Assembly (NCBI GenBank): GCA_963573315.1
Contig: OY752151.1
Location: forward strand, 1,798,001-1,862,000
DNA from: Entomortierella parvispora
Taxonomy: Eukaryota > Mortierellomycota > Mortierellomycetes > Mortierellales > Mortierellaceae
Length of the DNA stretch: 64,000 bases
Direction: 5' to 3'
The position numbers and the translations under genes were made by a program. Below are positions 47,604-59,291 of this stretch, piece by piece. Position 1 is the stretch's first letter. Each line of letters opens with the position of its first letter. Below the pieces are notes generated by a model. The model was given only the letters and a program-made list of their open reading frames with translations. It was not told where the DNA came from and did not search any database.

Positions 47604-50340
47604 ATGGCCTACATTCGAACTCCTGTCGCCACCAACATGCGGCAGACAAGGCAATGTCGCTCCTCGCCCCGCTGCCTCGTCGTCGCCCTCTCCATCTCCT
47701 TTTTGGCCTTCAACTGGATCGTCCTCTATTCTTTCCACAGACCCAGTGCTGACCCCTCTCCAGATACTCCACAGACGCCTCCTCGGGAAGAACCCCCACC
47801 ATTACAGCTCTATCCTGCCTCTGCCTATCTCTCTTCCTCCAACGACGCCCTCTGGGCCGGCCACTGGTTCAGGTGGAGGGGCCTCGACAGTTCGTATGCA
47901 GATCAGACCTCAGACGCTCTCCGCTTTGACATTGTCTATACCTGGGTCAATGGCTCCGACCCTGCTCTGCAGAAGCTTCGTCACGACGCCCAAAGTCGGT
48001 CTCCCATCTTTTCCATGAAAGGCGCTGGCGACGACAAGATGGTCGAATCGGTGACAACTCGGCGATTCAGGGATATGGACGAGCTGCGGTACTCTGTTCG
48101 GTCATCTGCCCTGTACGCCAGGGACATGTTTCGTCGGATCCATCTGTTGACCACAGAAACCAGCGAAGGACAAAGCCAGGTTCCTGTGTGGCTGAACTTG
48201 CCTTCGGATCAGATCGAGACCGTCCCTCACACCGTCATTTTCAGGAACAGGGGGCATCTGCCCTCCTTCAACAGTCTGGCGATCGAAAGCAATATCCATC
48301 ATATCCCTGGACTTTCTGATGTCGTAAGTGTTTGTTTTATTTCACCGTTTTTTCTCTTTTTTTTCTTGCATTATGGACAAATTTATTTCCGATCGAGAGT
48401 TGAAAGTGCATTAAGAGCTAGGGATGCATCGCCCTTGACAAGTTGTTGAGCAACCACACCCGACTTGTGGACATAGAGTTATACTGGAGGGAAAAAGAAG
48501 GCAGGGGGGGGGGGAGAAGGCATCCCAGGAAAAAGCGGATCATTGTTATTGCTCCGGGAAATACCCTCCAAAAACAGAAAACGAGTGAGCGAGACAAAAA
48601 AGAGCGAGCGAACAAAAGTGAGCGTGGACACAAAATCCTCCAGCCTACCACACCACCCTTACCGACCAACAAACATCAAAACAGAAACCTCCTCCATTCT
48701 TACACGAGACCTCCCAGGTCATGAGCATCAAACAAGTCTAGGGCACTTAGACTGGGTAAAGGAACAATTGAATTACGACATGAGCAAAGGGCTGGGGGCT
48801 GCAGCAGCGGACTTGGTTTGGTGCTAGTCAAAACTATTTTACCCAGAACCAAGCAGTTTTCAAAGCAGACGAGAGAGGAGCAGAGTTCTTCCCTGGATAA
48901 TTTGTGTTTCTTGTCACTCGACCTGCTCTTTCGTTCGTGTAACCGTTGGGAACGGCTCTTTTTCAGTCTTTCGATGTCTGTGACCCCCCCGCTCAGAGAG
49001 AGGAAGGGCCAGGCCCTCTGCGCGTCCTTTTTTATCCATTTCCTGTTCCACCTCTTGTGCAGATGTCTGACTCTCGACCCGAACAATCTCGGTTGTTCTG
49101 TTAATTTTAGTTCATGTACCTGAATGACGACGTCTTCCTCGGCACCACGATGCTCCCCTCCGATATTTGGACCGAGCTCTACGGATTTGTCTTCCACATG
49201 GAGGGCGGACTCTTGGTACCCCCAACCATCCGTCCCACAGAGTCTAACCCATTGAATGTAGGCGAGTGGAGCTCCCTTCAGTTCTCAAACTACCTTCTCT
49301 CCCAGCGCTTTGGACCTCGTTTCCGTGCTTATCTGGCTCACGTGCCCCATGTGCTTAGCGTGTCGATGCTGAGCGAAATCCAAGAACAATGGCCTCAGGA
49401 ATTCGACTCTACCAGTTCACATCATTTCCGAGGCGAGGGCGAGGCTCGCGACATTCAAGTGTCCTTCTTTATGGCCCACTATGTCATGGAAAAGCTGCGG
49501 GAGACTCAATTGGCGTCCTACTGGACGTATCGCTTGGATCAAAACGGGGATGGATCTCTGGATTGGAGTGAAAGAGAGGCCTTGATCGACATGGCAGAAA
49601 GCTGGAATCGAGGCCAGCAAACACAAGCCCACCCGCGTAACGCACGACCCAGTATGATTGCCGGCTACGATCGTGTCTTGAAGCGGGTTGGAACACCCTT
49701 GAGTGGATCCACAGCATATCGACTGGCTGGACTGGATGGCTACCCATTCCTGTTGCGGGACGGCGATACTTCAAAGACCATCCCAGTGGCGACCAAGAAT
49801 GCGGAGGGTAATGATGTACAACCACAGTCGCCTTACCGCAATTACGAAAGCTCTCAATCAAGAACCTGTCAGCTGGATCTGCAATTTTGCTTGGGCGAGA
49901 ACTTTTTACAACCCAGTGTGCCATCCATTTCCGCGGCAGAGAACCAAAGGATCTTTGAACGGCTCGCCTTCCAAGAGTTCCACTGTGGCGATTGTCTCCT
50001 CCAGATGTTGATGCATCACCCAGAGGAAGGTGGAATGGGCGCGTGGATGCCGCAGGACGAGGATTCAGTGGCGTTTCAAAAGGTGGTCCATGATGTGAAA
50101 AAGTACAACTACGTGCTGGGCACGTCCGACTATTCGTTCTATGCATTGCAGGATGTCGAAGGCGCCACCAAAAACTTGAACAACCTCATGGCTGCCCGTA
50201 ACAGCAAGGCGTTCTTTTGCATCAACGACGACTATCCAGATAACCCCGACCTGGAAAAGCAGATTTTTGGTATCTTTAAAAACTTTCTCGACACCCGATT
50301 CCCCGTGTCTTCACCATGGGAGAAGCCATTGACAGAGTAG
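47604..50340 (+). CDS. Stealth-family sugar phosphotransferase with EF-hand
   Basis: Type II Golgi-type membrane protein of the Stealth family, which transfers sugar phosphates (relatives: GNPTAB in animals, bacterial capsule enzymes, Cryptococcus XPT1). Two exons (47604-48323, 49111-50340) encode 649 aa. A signal anchor (CLVVALSISFLAFNWIVLYS) is followed by conserved region 1 (FDIVYTWVNGSDPALQ), region 2 (RRFRDMDELRYSVRSSALYA) and VPHTVIFRNRGHLPSFNSLA. After the intron come FMYLNDDVFLG, region 3 (DIQVSFFMAHYVMEKL) and CR4-like sequence (FFCINDDY). A canonical EF-hand loop, DQNGDGSLDWSE, lies after region 3. The acceptor sugar is unknown; mannose- or xylose-phosphate transfer to glycans is possible. 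The 787-nt intron is far longer than its neighbours. Confidence 0.9.
48324..49110 (+). other. Unusually long intron in Stealth gene
   Basis: GTAAGT donor at 48324 and TTTTAG acceptor ending at 49110, 787 nt, while other introns here are mostly 60-130 nt. It contains a G11 run (48504-48514) and purine-rich stretches. I see no open frame with domain content and no C/D or H/ACA snoRNA that I can support. Confidence 0.8.
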
Positions 50341-50978
50341 TTTCTTGTAAATATTATGATAATATAAAAAGTAGAATATAGGTATAGGTGGGACACCATC
50401 TGTAGAGTCACCATGTGCTGCGGATCCCATTGACGACTCTTTCTTGTCCCCCGAGAGAGACGAGATGAGAAGGGTCGTGGTTTGAGATCACTTTGGCATG
50501 CAGCGCGATGCAACCTCGCTTCATCCCCCAGTGGTTTGATCTCCCTCATGGAACAGCATCATCCAGCTGGGCCCTTTTAAAAAGGGCCCAAGTCCGAGGA
50601 CTTGACGAGAGCCACGCGGCTGGGTGGAAAAGGAGTCCAGCAGCGTGGGTTCATTGGTCAGCGATGGGGTGATGTGGATGCCAAAGAGGGGTGTGAGTAA
50701 AGAAAAAAGAAAAAAAAACAAGCCAAGCCCGTGCTCCCTTCTTTCATAAGGTAAGCAGTCCAGAGAGTTCAATTGCTCTGTTCCAGGCCTCTTTCCAATT
50801 GAACGCCACCACCTTCTCGAAACCGTGAACCCTTCCTCTTTCGTCGTCCATCAGTCCTTTCCTCCCATTCCTTGCCTTACCTAGCCTTTCTCTCCCATCA
50901 TCCCCCCTCGTCCCTCCCCATTCCTCGAGTCCAGCAGGCCTCATCTTCCTACCCGATTCATCCATCCTCGCCAGCTCA
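50341..50978. other. Intergenic upstream of MFS transporter
   Basis: 638 bp between two plus-strand genes. It has a perfect inverted repeat (gggcccttttaaaaagggccc, about 50569-50589) and C/T-rich sequence before the MFS start. No gene is seen. Confidence 0.5.
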
Positions 50979-52845
50979 ATGTCGCACGACAGAGACAGCC
51001 ACCCCAGTAGCAGCAGCGCGGCCTCTTCAGAGCGCACTGCGCTGCTTCGCAACCAAGAGTCGGACCGACACCCTAGAGACGCCCACCCTTCCCCCACCGG
51101 TCTCTGGCCCTGGCGACCTCACTACTGGGCTGCTGTGCCAGTCATCTTCCTGGCCGGACTCTCGATCGGGCCTGCCGTTGCCATGCATGCACCCCTGGTC
51201 AAAGAACTGTTTTGTGAACGCGGTATCCCAAAGTTCTTTCCTGGCGATTTCACCCCCGATGAGCGGGCCGGTTACGGTCACCACTTGATCCTCAGTGGAG
51301 AAGGGGACGACCGCTGCAACACGGCCGAGTACAGTGCCGCCATTGCAAAGTTTGTCGGGATCCATGCTTCGCTTTCAGCCACTGTCATCACCCTTACGGT
51401 CCGGTTCTGGGCCATGCTCAGTGATCGCATCGGACGCAAGCGTTCTATGCGACTCTGGGCCACGGGCATGGTCTTGGGTCAATTGGTCCCGCTTTTGGTT
51501 TATTACGTCAAGGACATGAGTGTCTATGTGCTCTGGATCGGTGGATTGATTGAAGGGTTCGCGGGCTCGATCTTGTGTGTCATTGCGCTCACGCACGCCT
51601 ATGTCGCGGATGTTACACATCATGAACAACGAATCGTGGTCTTTGGACGAGTTATGGCTGGATACTATGCTGGCCTTGGTCTTGGGTAAGTCTCGACCCT
51701 CAGTGATTCATTGATCTCCCGCAAGAAAGGAGTGTCTGGGAAAACAGCTACTCATCCAAATTTCTTGGCGTTATCTTTCTTTTTCTTTTTTGAACAGATC
51801 TGCTATCGGTGGTCAAGTTGTCAAGAACTTTGGCCTAATCGCTGCGTTCTGGCTCATGCCCGCCATGTTTGCGTTGGATTGGATCTACATTTCATTTATC
51901 CCCGAGTCCTTGACGGTGGCTGTCTTGGCCAACGGCGGCAAGAAGCCAAAGTCGACGACGGTTGTCGAAGTCGGCATTGAAGATGATCGCACCCTTGGAG
52001 AAGTCTCGGGCCATGGTGCTAGAACAGAAAGTCGAATGGAGCGGTTCAAAAAGTCTCTTCTTCCTGAACAATTGCCTGGTCGTCTTGGAGGAAAACACAG
52101 CGTTTTATTGCTCTTTCTTACTTGCTTCTTTGTCCTTTTGGCCATCTTGGGTAAACTGTCAAGATGTTCACAAAAAAAAAAATAGGAACGTTTCTCACAC
52201 CCCTTGTTTCTTCATCTTGTCACTAACTTTTTTCCGTTGTACCTACATGTGCATCGACTCTCATTTCCTCCCATTCCATTTTTAGGCGCGACTTTCCAGA
52301 TCTCGACCTATCTCCTGTATCAATTCAAGTGGACAACTACGCAATTGAGCAACGTTGGCACGATCCAGGGACTCAGTCGTTTGGTGGCCTTGACGGTCCT
52401 GCTTCCCTTTGTCAAGCGTTTCTCTCCCAGATCCGGTGCTTCGGATCCAGCGGCAACCATTAGTTTTGATTTGAAGGTGGTTGTCATTGGATTATTTATC
52501 GAGGCCTTGACTTACTTTCTCTATGGCGCCACGAACGTGGGCGAAGGGTTCTACGTCGGTGGAGCTACAGGCGCTGTGGGATCCTTGTTCTTCCCCGCCA
52601 TCCGTGGAGTGCTCTCTCAGGCTGTTTCCGCCGAGATGCTGGGCCAGACCTTGGGCACTTTGGCGACATTTGAATCCCTGGCAGCGGTCTTGGCCCCATC
52701 CCTGGGTGCTTGGTTCTATGCTGTCACACTGAAAACCCATCCATCGGCCGTGTTCTATGCTGCTAGTGCGATGGCCTTGGCCTCGACACTCTTGGCAGCA
52801 TCGGTCTTATTCTCCCACTCCAAGGGGCTGCGCTCTCGTCGTTGA
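50979..52845 (+). CDS. MFS transporter (SLC46/TetA-like)
   Basis: Major facilitator membrane protein of 539 aa from three exons (50979-51685, 51798-52150, 52286-52845). A polar N-terminus (Ser, His, Asp rich) leads to helix 1 (WAAVPVIFLAGLSIGPAVAM). The MFS loop 2-3 signature reads LSDRIGRKRSMRLWATGMVL. A hydrophilic central loop (about residues 285-330) separates two six-helix halves. About 12 helices can be counted. A large loop between helices 1 and 2 containing two Cys (CERGIP and CNTAEY) resembles SLC46 folate/haem transporters, but substrate cannot be assigned. It is convergent with S2P, 101 bp apart. Confidence 0.88.
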
Positions 52846-52921
52846 GCATTTTTTTTGTTAGATATACCCCCCTCCTTGGTCTCTTCGCGAAACCTGGCTT
52901 TTTTGTACCCTCATGAAATAC

Positions 52922-52927
52922 AATAAA
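52922..52927 (+). terminator. Poly(A) signal of MFS gene
   Basis: AATAAA, 77 nt after the MFS stop and just before the S2P stop, so the two 3' ends probably overlap. Confidence 0.5.
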
Positions 52928-52946
52928 TTATGTTTGTCATGGTTCT

Positions 52947-55333
52947 TTATTGCCGTATTAGGGTCACAATCATCTGGAGCATGCTGCCCACCATCACAAA
53001 CCCCAGTAGGACTGTCGTGCCGACAACGATCCCCTTCACTGCCCTGGATCCCGACTTTGGAAACGCGGCTGTGGACAGGCCCAATCCTGCTGCTGCTGGC
53101 CCTCCATGGTCCGCCATGTTCTCGAGCAGACTTTCAGAGAGGGATTGCGTGGATCGATAGCTCTGTCGGACCATATGGGTAAAGGCTGCCGCGGCCTTGA
53201 GGGCATGGTGGCCGTCGAGATGGCGAGCAGGCACAATGTTGAGCAAGGACAAGGCCAGTGAGAACGACATTGTGTACCGAATCGTCAACAGTATGGCGTT
53301 AGGCAGCCACAGGGGAAGGAACGACCATCGAGCTCCCATGCTCGTCACTTGCACTGCCTCCCAAATGTCTTTTGGATCGCCTTGGTAAAGCACCACCTGC
53401 TCCGCAACACCATTGCCGTTTTTCTCTTCCCCAGAAGTGGACATCCATGAAGGGGATGAATAGTGGAGACGTGTCATAGCCGCAGTTGTGTAGGCGTGAA
53501 AAGGTCGGAAACATGTACTGCCATCATCACACGATTGACCCTTGGCTGTCGAGCATCTCTGTGAGTCCGGCCTGGCAAGAATGTCGACTGAAGTTAAACA
53601 TTGACCTTCAGAGGCCGATACCCTTTCGTCTGCATTGTTGCCCCCAGCAATGGGTGCCTTCCAAGGAGTCTCGATTGGCGTGAAGCACGACAGGGACTCG
53701 TCATCCGAGAGACCAAACGTCGCGTTGGTTGTGAATAGACAGCAATCTACAGGCTTGACTGAATATGCCGGGAAAGATGGTGGTGATACCACCGGTGTTA
53801 GCCTGGTAGCCTTGTATGTTCCATTCTCAATCATCACTGGAGGGTCTCATACCATAAAGAAGATTGCTGGGTATACAGAATCCGGGCTGTCGACTTGCCT
53901 CATCTATGGCCTCCTCGCTTGTAGAATCTAACAGAGATCGATTCCAGATGAACAGGGGATCACCTTGTACTGAAATATCATTCACCTTGGTGACGATATG
54001 GCCCGCCTTAAGATACCCAAACAAAGGTGAGCTCTACAAAAGTGAACGAGGTACAAAAGTCAGCATGATGAAGGGAGACTAGGTAGAAATGTCAATGCTC
54101 GATAAACATGAGGGCACATACGGATGCTACATCTACAACACTTAAGCCGTCCGTCATGTTTCTCCAGCCTACGACACGAAACGCAAGCTGCAGTGCGCCA
54201 GAGGCTAAAAACGCCCATGCAAGGACAAATAGGATGGCATTGTGCCAAACTCCAGCACAAATGACTTTGAGTTGTTGCAGCGGGGACATTGTCGCAAGCG
54301 CACGCGGGGAAATATCAACGAAGGCTCCTGGGTATAATATGAACAAAAAGATGCCTGATGACAGCACCTGGGTTTTTTCCCTATAGGGAGAGCAACATGG
54401 TCAATCAATAGCGCAGTGTATTAGAGATTTCAGAAACGGGAATTATTGCCATACCGAGCAGCGGCAATCGCGTGGCCTGCCTCGTGCACAATTGCAGAGA
54501 CAAGAAGAGCAATCAGGTAATATGGAAGGTGGGACAGAGGAAGGGTCACACCCGGTATCTACAAAGCAAAATGTCTCGACTTAGCAACCAACTCATCAAC
54601 CTACATTTGTATGATCCTCAGTTGATTACTCAGTTCATACCACGGGCACAAACACCATGTCGTCCTTGTTTTCATAGACTTGTTCGTTCGCTGACCAAGT
54701 CTGCGATGCTGCCTCCGGCGCCATATCCCGTTTCCGGAACTTGTTAAAGGCCGAAGCGATCCCATCTTCCGACGTCAAGGATTCTGCTGTCGAGCTGCCC
54801 GATGGCCAGAGAGCCAAGAGATCTGATATCGCCAATGAAACTAGGCTAAATGCAGCATACCCCAGCAGAGCAAAACCAAGTACCATGGCCAGCAATCCAA
54901 ATCCGACGCCTAGACCGTACCATACTCTCCAGAACTGCGCTAGCCGAGGTGCACTTCCCAGTCTGAAAAAGAAGGAGTTGAGACTCGTGGTTGAAAAGCG
55001 GACGTGGAACGGTTGTACTAACAGTCCACTCGAGGACACCGAGGTTGACGCCTTTGATCCCGATCCCGATCCTGGTATTGACTGCCCCTGACCAGAGGAG
55101 GCTGTTGTCGGTAACAGTTCATACTCCTAGATTGTAAAGAGTTCAATTTAGCCAATGATCATCTTTAAAAGGACACTTATCATGGCTTCCAAACGTTGCT
55201 CAGCTGGTACCTGACCGGAACCAGGCCCTGTGGGGAGCTTTGGGCGATTCAAGAATCGTTGAAGAAGGAAAAGAAAGACATGGATGGCAAGCCAAGTGGC
55301 CAGAAATGGCACGAGTAGCTGTGTGAGCCCCAT
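52947..55333 (-). CDS. MBTPS2: Site-2 protease (MBTPS2-like intramembrane metalloprotease)
   Basis: Zinc protease of the Golgi/ER membrane that makes the second cut in membrane-bound transcription factors such as SREBP and ATF6. The start MGLTQLLVPFLATWLAIHVF is a membrane segment. About seven exons follow. Zinc motif HEAGHA lies in SAIVHEAGHAIAAAR, which is preceded by the hydrophobic LPYYLIALLV. FLFILYPGAFVDISPRAL and a PDZ-like region (GYLKAGHIVTKVNDISVQGD) come next. A Cys-rich luminal loop with many Cys (53480-53750) follows. The third zinc ligand is in NIVPARHLDGHHAL, with the LDG motif. The C-terminal membrane helix is VKGIVVGTTVLLGFVMVGSM. The fold order HExxH, PDZ, Cys-rich, LDG matches animal S2P, and the luminal insert is Ser-rich. 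Confidence 0.93.
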
Positions 55334-55524
55334 CCGAGTGAGCAGAGGCGGGACGTCTGTTCAAGAGTGATGGGGAACGGAAAGGTGGAAGGTGGGATTC
55401 GTGCTGGGAGAACAATGAAGGAAGCGAAGGACATGCATGCATGGTTTGACTGATGCCAGATCCCACACTAAACCCTTAAGAACCAAGGTTACTCGCGCCT
55501 TTATTTGACTGTTTTGCGGCCAAA
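55334..55524. other. Short gap between S2P and FAM114-like gene
   Basis: 191 bp between minus-strand genes. No gene. Confidence 0.4.
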
Positions 55525-58500
55525 CTATGGTCCGTTGAGGATGCTGAAGAAATCGTCGTCTGTTTTGGGTGGCCTGGTCGGACCTGCCTTGGCGGCGCGC
55601 TGTGTTTTTTGGGGCAAGGAAGAGTCCAATGGCTGAGGGGAAGCTCGACCCGAATTCGCTGTGGATAGCGTGGGTGTTGGGTATTGTTGAGAAGAGATTC
55701 CGGCTGATCTGCCCAAGCTGTGGCAGAGCTTTGGGTCCTTTCCTACGTTGCCCTGGGAAGGTGGTCTCAAAGACGGAGATAGAGTAGCAGACGAGGGCAG
55801 AGGGGAGGCTGGTGATTGCGAAGGCGCACTTGTTAGCTGTTGCGGTGGGGAACTTGATACTCGTGCATCGGGTCGAGGCGTGGGCCGGAGAACGAGTGCA
55901 AGTCGACCATGGACAACGTCTGCAATGAGCTCGCTCCGCAAAATCTTTTGGATGTTGTTGCTTCCCACATGGATCTGGTCAATGGCACTCTTAACATCCC
56001 GGTCGCTCAATAAGCCCTTCAGCTTTGTTGCGCCCATGATCAAGTCTTCCCAGTCCAAGTTGTCCAATGGGGTTGTGAATCTTTTGGCAGCAGTCAGAAC
56101 ACCATCCATAGTCTGCTGGTAGACTTCGCAGATATATTTGAGTTCCTATGACCAGGTATGATTAAGAATGGTCAGTTTCTTTCAATGGTAATTGCGGAAA
56201 ATAGTCGAGTTTGAGCTTGAATACCGAGATCAGACTGCCGAGGAACTGACGCAAATCTTCAGCAACTGCAAGGACCGGGGGAGTGTCTGCGTCTCGTTCC
56301 AGATTCTCTGTTGGTGGCGTGTGGCCAGCGTTCTCGACAAGACGAACGTGAAAGTGCTCGGTTAACCTTAAAATCTGGTCACTAGATCTACCAGAAAACT
56401 GAACAAGCGCCCGGAGTCCATCAAAGTACACCGACATTAGCTTCGATTCGAAAAAATGTTTGATGGGGTCCCTTGCAAAAAAATCTCTTTCGCTCGCTCG
56501 AGATTGCCGATTGTGCCATTCTAGTTGTGCAAAGGAGCAGCGAATTAATAAAGAGCAGCCGAGAAAGATAGGAGGTATCAGAGCTGAAGGAATGATTCTA
56601 TGATCCTACCCTGTTCGAACGCGTGCATGGTGTCTCCTACGAGAGTCGCTAGTCGCTTTGTTCCATTCCGGAGCTGACGTAAATGAGCCGTCCCCTGAAG
56701 GCCCATACTTTCCAAAAGGTGGACCATACGCCGAAAGTCTTTGTGCCCTAACAGCAGCTCGATTGGGGAGTGTCCATAGACATTATCCAAGCTGTCTGGG
56801 CTTAAAAGGGTTTCCATTCTGTCCAATTCGTCCATCTCCAAAAGTTCGGGTCGGTTTCTTGTCAAACTTCCAGTTTGTGAATCCACAGCAGACGCAAGCG
56901 CCAAAGCAGCTGCACCGCTATGTCGCCCAGACTCCTCAGTAAGGGTAGTAAAGTTCATCCTTGATGGAACCTTCAAAAAACGAGGCACGACGATGTGAGC
57001 GGACGTTTCAGTGCCCATCATTAGTTTTTTTTAAACAAAACGCATCTTACCTGGAAAGATCGACTCTCATCAAACACGTCGGCTACACCAGGTGTGCCTC
57101 CTTGGCCATGGTGGTTTCCACGTCTCTGCAGAGGGGGATCAAATTATTTTGTTAAGATAATTTGAATGAGACATAAAGTGTCCATATAATCTGACTACAT
57201 TCGCCCTTACCACATCAGAGATGACATCCACAGCCTTCTTGCCTATAATTTCGAGGGCGCCAAGTCCAGTGCTGACCACATTACCGCTGACAACATCAAT
57301 GGACGAATTTCCCTTTGGTTTCTTGGAGGTTTCCTGCGCTGGGCGGACAAAGCTGTGTGAAACTTGAGGAGCCTCTGCTGAAAAGATATCTTCTGATGTT
57401 GTTCTGTTGGATTGCCCTGCCTGAGTTACTTTGCGATGGACACCCATCATGGCACTCCCTAGAGCATTGGATGCAAAGTCCAATGTAGAAAATAATGCCT
57501 CTGTCGGTCGCAACTAATATTAGAATGAATCAAGATTTAGTATCCTGCTTAAGTCCATTTCGTCCCTCAATGGCTGACAGTTCAGGTAATGAGAACTTAC
57601 ATCGGCTGACGGCCGCCGCGGCGCCGACTGTCCTGGGTCTCGTGAGCCTCCTGGTATATCTAGATGACTCCCCTTCGTTTGAGTTTGCATCGTCGATGCC
57701 TTTGTATCCGAGGAGAATAAATCCTTGACGGATCTAGTTCCTGCAGTTTGAGAGTTACTGGCAGGTGAAGGCGCCAAAGGAGGTCGATTGGAATCGGATG
57801 TAGAAGAGATACTACCAGAGTGAAGTAGCGCCGCATTTCCTGATAGGGACGACTGCTTGTTGATATACTCCGGAGCTGGGACTTTTGTTGCTGGAAGAGG
57901 AACAGGTGCATTGACCTTTGCCAGTGATTGTGACGACGTGGACATTTCTGTCTGGACTTCAGGATGAGATACTTGGATATCAGTTTCTTGGTCGCCCCAG
58001 TCATCACCCCAAGCATCTTCGTCACCCCATGCGTCCGCGCCATGATCGGCCTCGTTTTCTTTATAGTCCAACTTGGCAATAGGAAATCCGGCGCTCTTTT
58101 GCTCCTCCGTGGGTTTAAGAATGGACGGGGATTTTTCGACACTACGCGCAGAACTCAGCAAATCCGATAAGTCATCCTTTCTGGGCGGCTCTCCTCCATG
58201 AGTCTTTGTGGCCGACGACTGCATTACAAGAGTGTTTGGTTGTTGTGGAGTTTGCTCCTTGTTCAAGCGTTCTCGCTGATACTCGAACTCTGGATCCAGC
58301 GACTCATACACCCGGTCTATCTGCTCTGTCGCCACGTTACGAATGCCCTGACCTGTAGATTTTTGCAAGAAAGTAAAGGATATAGGCGTCAGAACTCGCA
58401 ATATCTGGCTCTTAGGCGAGAGTTGCTACTTACTTATTGTCTGAGCTTTCGACACTACAGCGTTAGGATTTTCGATAACCTCGCTGACGGTACTGACGGC

Positions 58501-58785
58501 CGTGTTGATCCAAGATCCGAGAGAGCCCCACCCTCGGCTTCCGTCGGGACTTCTTGCTTGTACCTGTCCATAGTCGTCCTGGTTCTTTATGAAGGCATGC
58601 GGCTCGTGTTGGGGGGAAAACTGGCTGTTTCCGGAAGGATGTGTGGAGTTGTTCGTGAATCCATTACTAGACTGACGTCCCTGGTGATGCGGTGGGAGCG
58701 GAGAGGAGGATGCCTCGTTGAGGTCTCTTGTAGTTCCGGTAGCTCGAGCAGAAGGACCGTTAGCACGGCGATTGCTGGCAGACAT
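55525..58785 (-). CDS. FAM114-like protein (NOXP20/DUF719 family)
   Basis: Large peripheral protein of the FAM114A/NOXP20 family. Animal members have been linked to Golgi-associated trafficking and autophagy cargo. Estimated at about 850 aa, with at least seven exons. The N-terminus is disordered (Ser, Asn, Pro). SRGWGSLGSWINTAVSTVSE and VSKAQTIS match the family N-terminal block, followed by IRNVATEQIDRVYESLDP. A second family block is VSTGLGALEIIGKKAVDVIS, and GTPGVADVFDESRSFQ continues it on the next exon. A Trp/acidic motif (DAWGDEDAWGDDWGDQE) lies between them. The C-terminal half has alpha-helical segments (LEWHNRQSRASERDFFARDP, QILRLTEHFHVRLVE) and ends DDDFFSILNGP. The start is uncertain: the ATG at 58785 is used, but an in-frame ATG at 58830 is possible. 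Confidence 0.75.
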
Positions 58786-59291
58786 TTGAGCAGCCGATGC
58801 AAAGGATGAAGAGATGGGGAACGAAAGCATGCATGCATGTCTCCAGACGCTCAGGAAGTCATTATATCACATGATATTTGCCTCCGAGTCGCGACTCGCG
58901 ACTTGAGCGTGCTACCCTGATCAAAAGACTCAGACATTGCAAGCTGCTGACTCAAACACACAGGATTCGCGCTCCAACTTCAATTCGCATTGCATCTTGC
59001 GTCCTTTCCTTTATTCCCTGAATGATACTCTATGGATATGTTTTGGTGGTGTCTCTTTGTCCGTCCATTTGACTCTTTCATCTCTTTCCGCTCCCACGTG
59101 GAGATTCAAGTCTGGCAGTTCGGCCGCTCCGTGCGGGTCTTTCACTATGGGCCTAATGTCTTTTTAGCACCCAATGGCCTCGAATGCTGACGTTGGCCAC
59201 AAGACATAATGCTCCCGAGACGTTTTATACAACCAGGCTTCGCCAGTTTAGCGGGCATCTGGAATAGCAACTTTGCTGAAGCAACATGCTC
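58786..59291. other. Intergenic between FAM114-like and USP10-like genes
   Basis: 506 bp between minus-strand genes, with the promoter of the FAM114-like gene at left. A GCATGC/CATGCATG palindromic run near 58829-58840 and a cgcgactcgcgact duplication near 58886 are seen. No gene. Confidence 0.5.
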
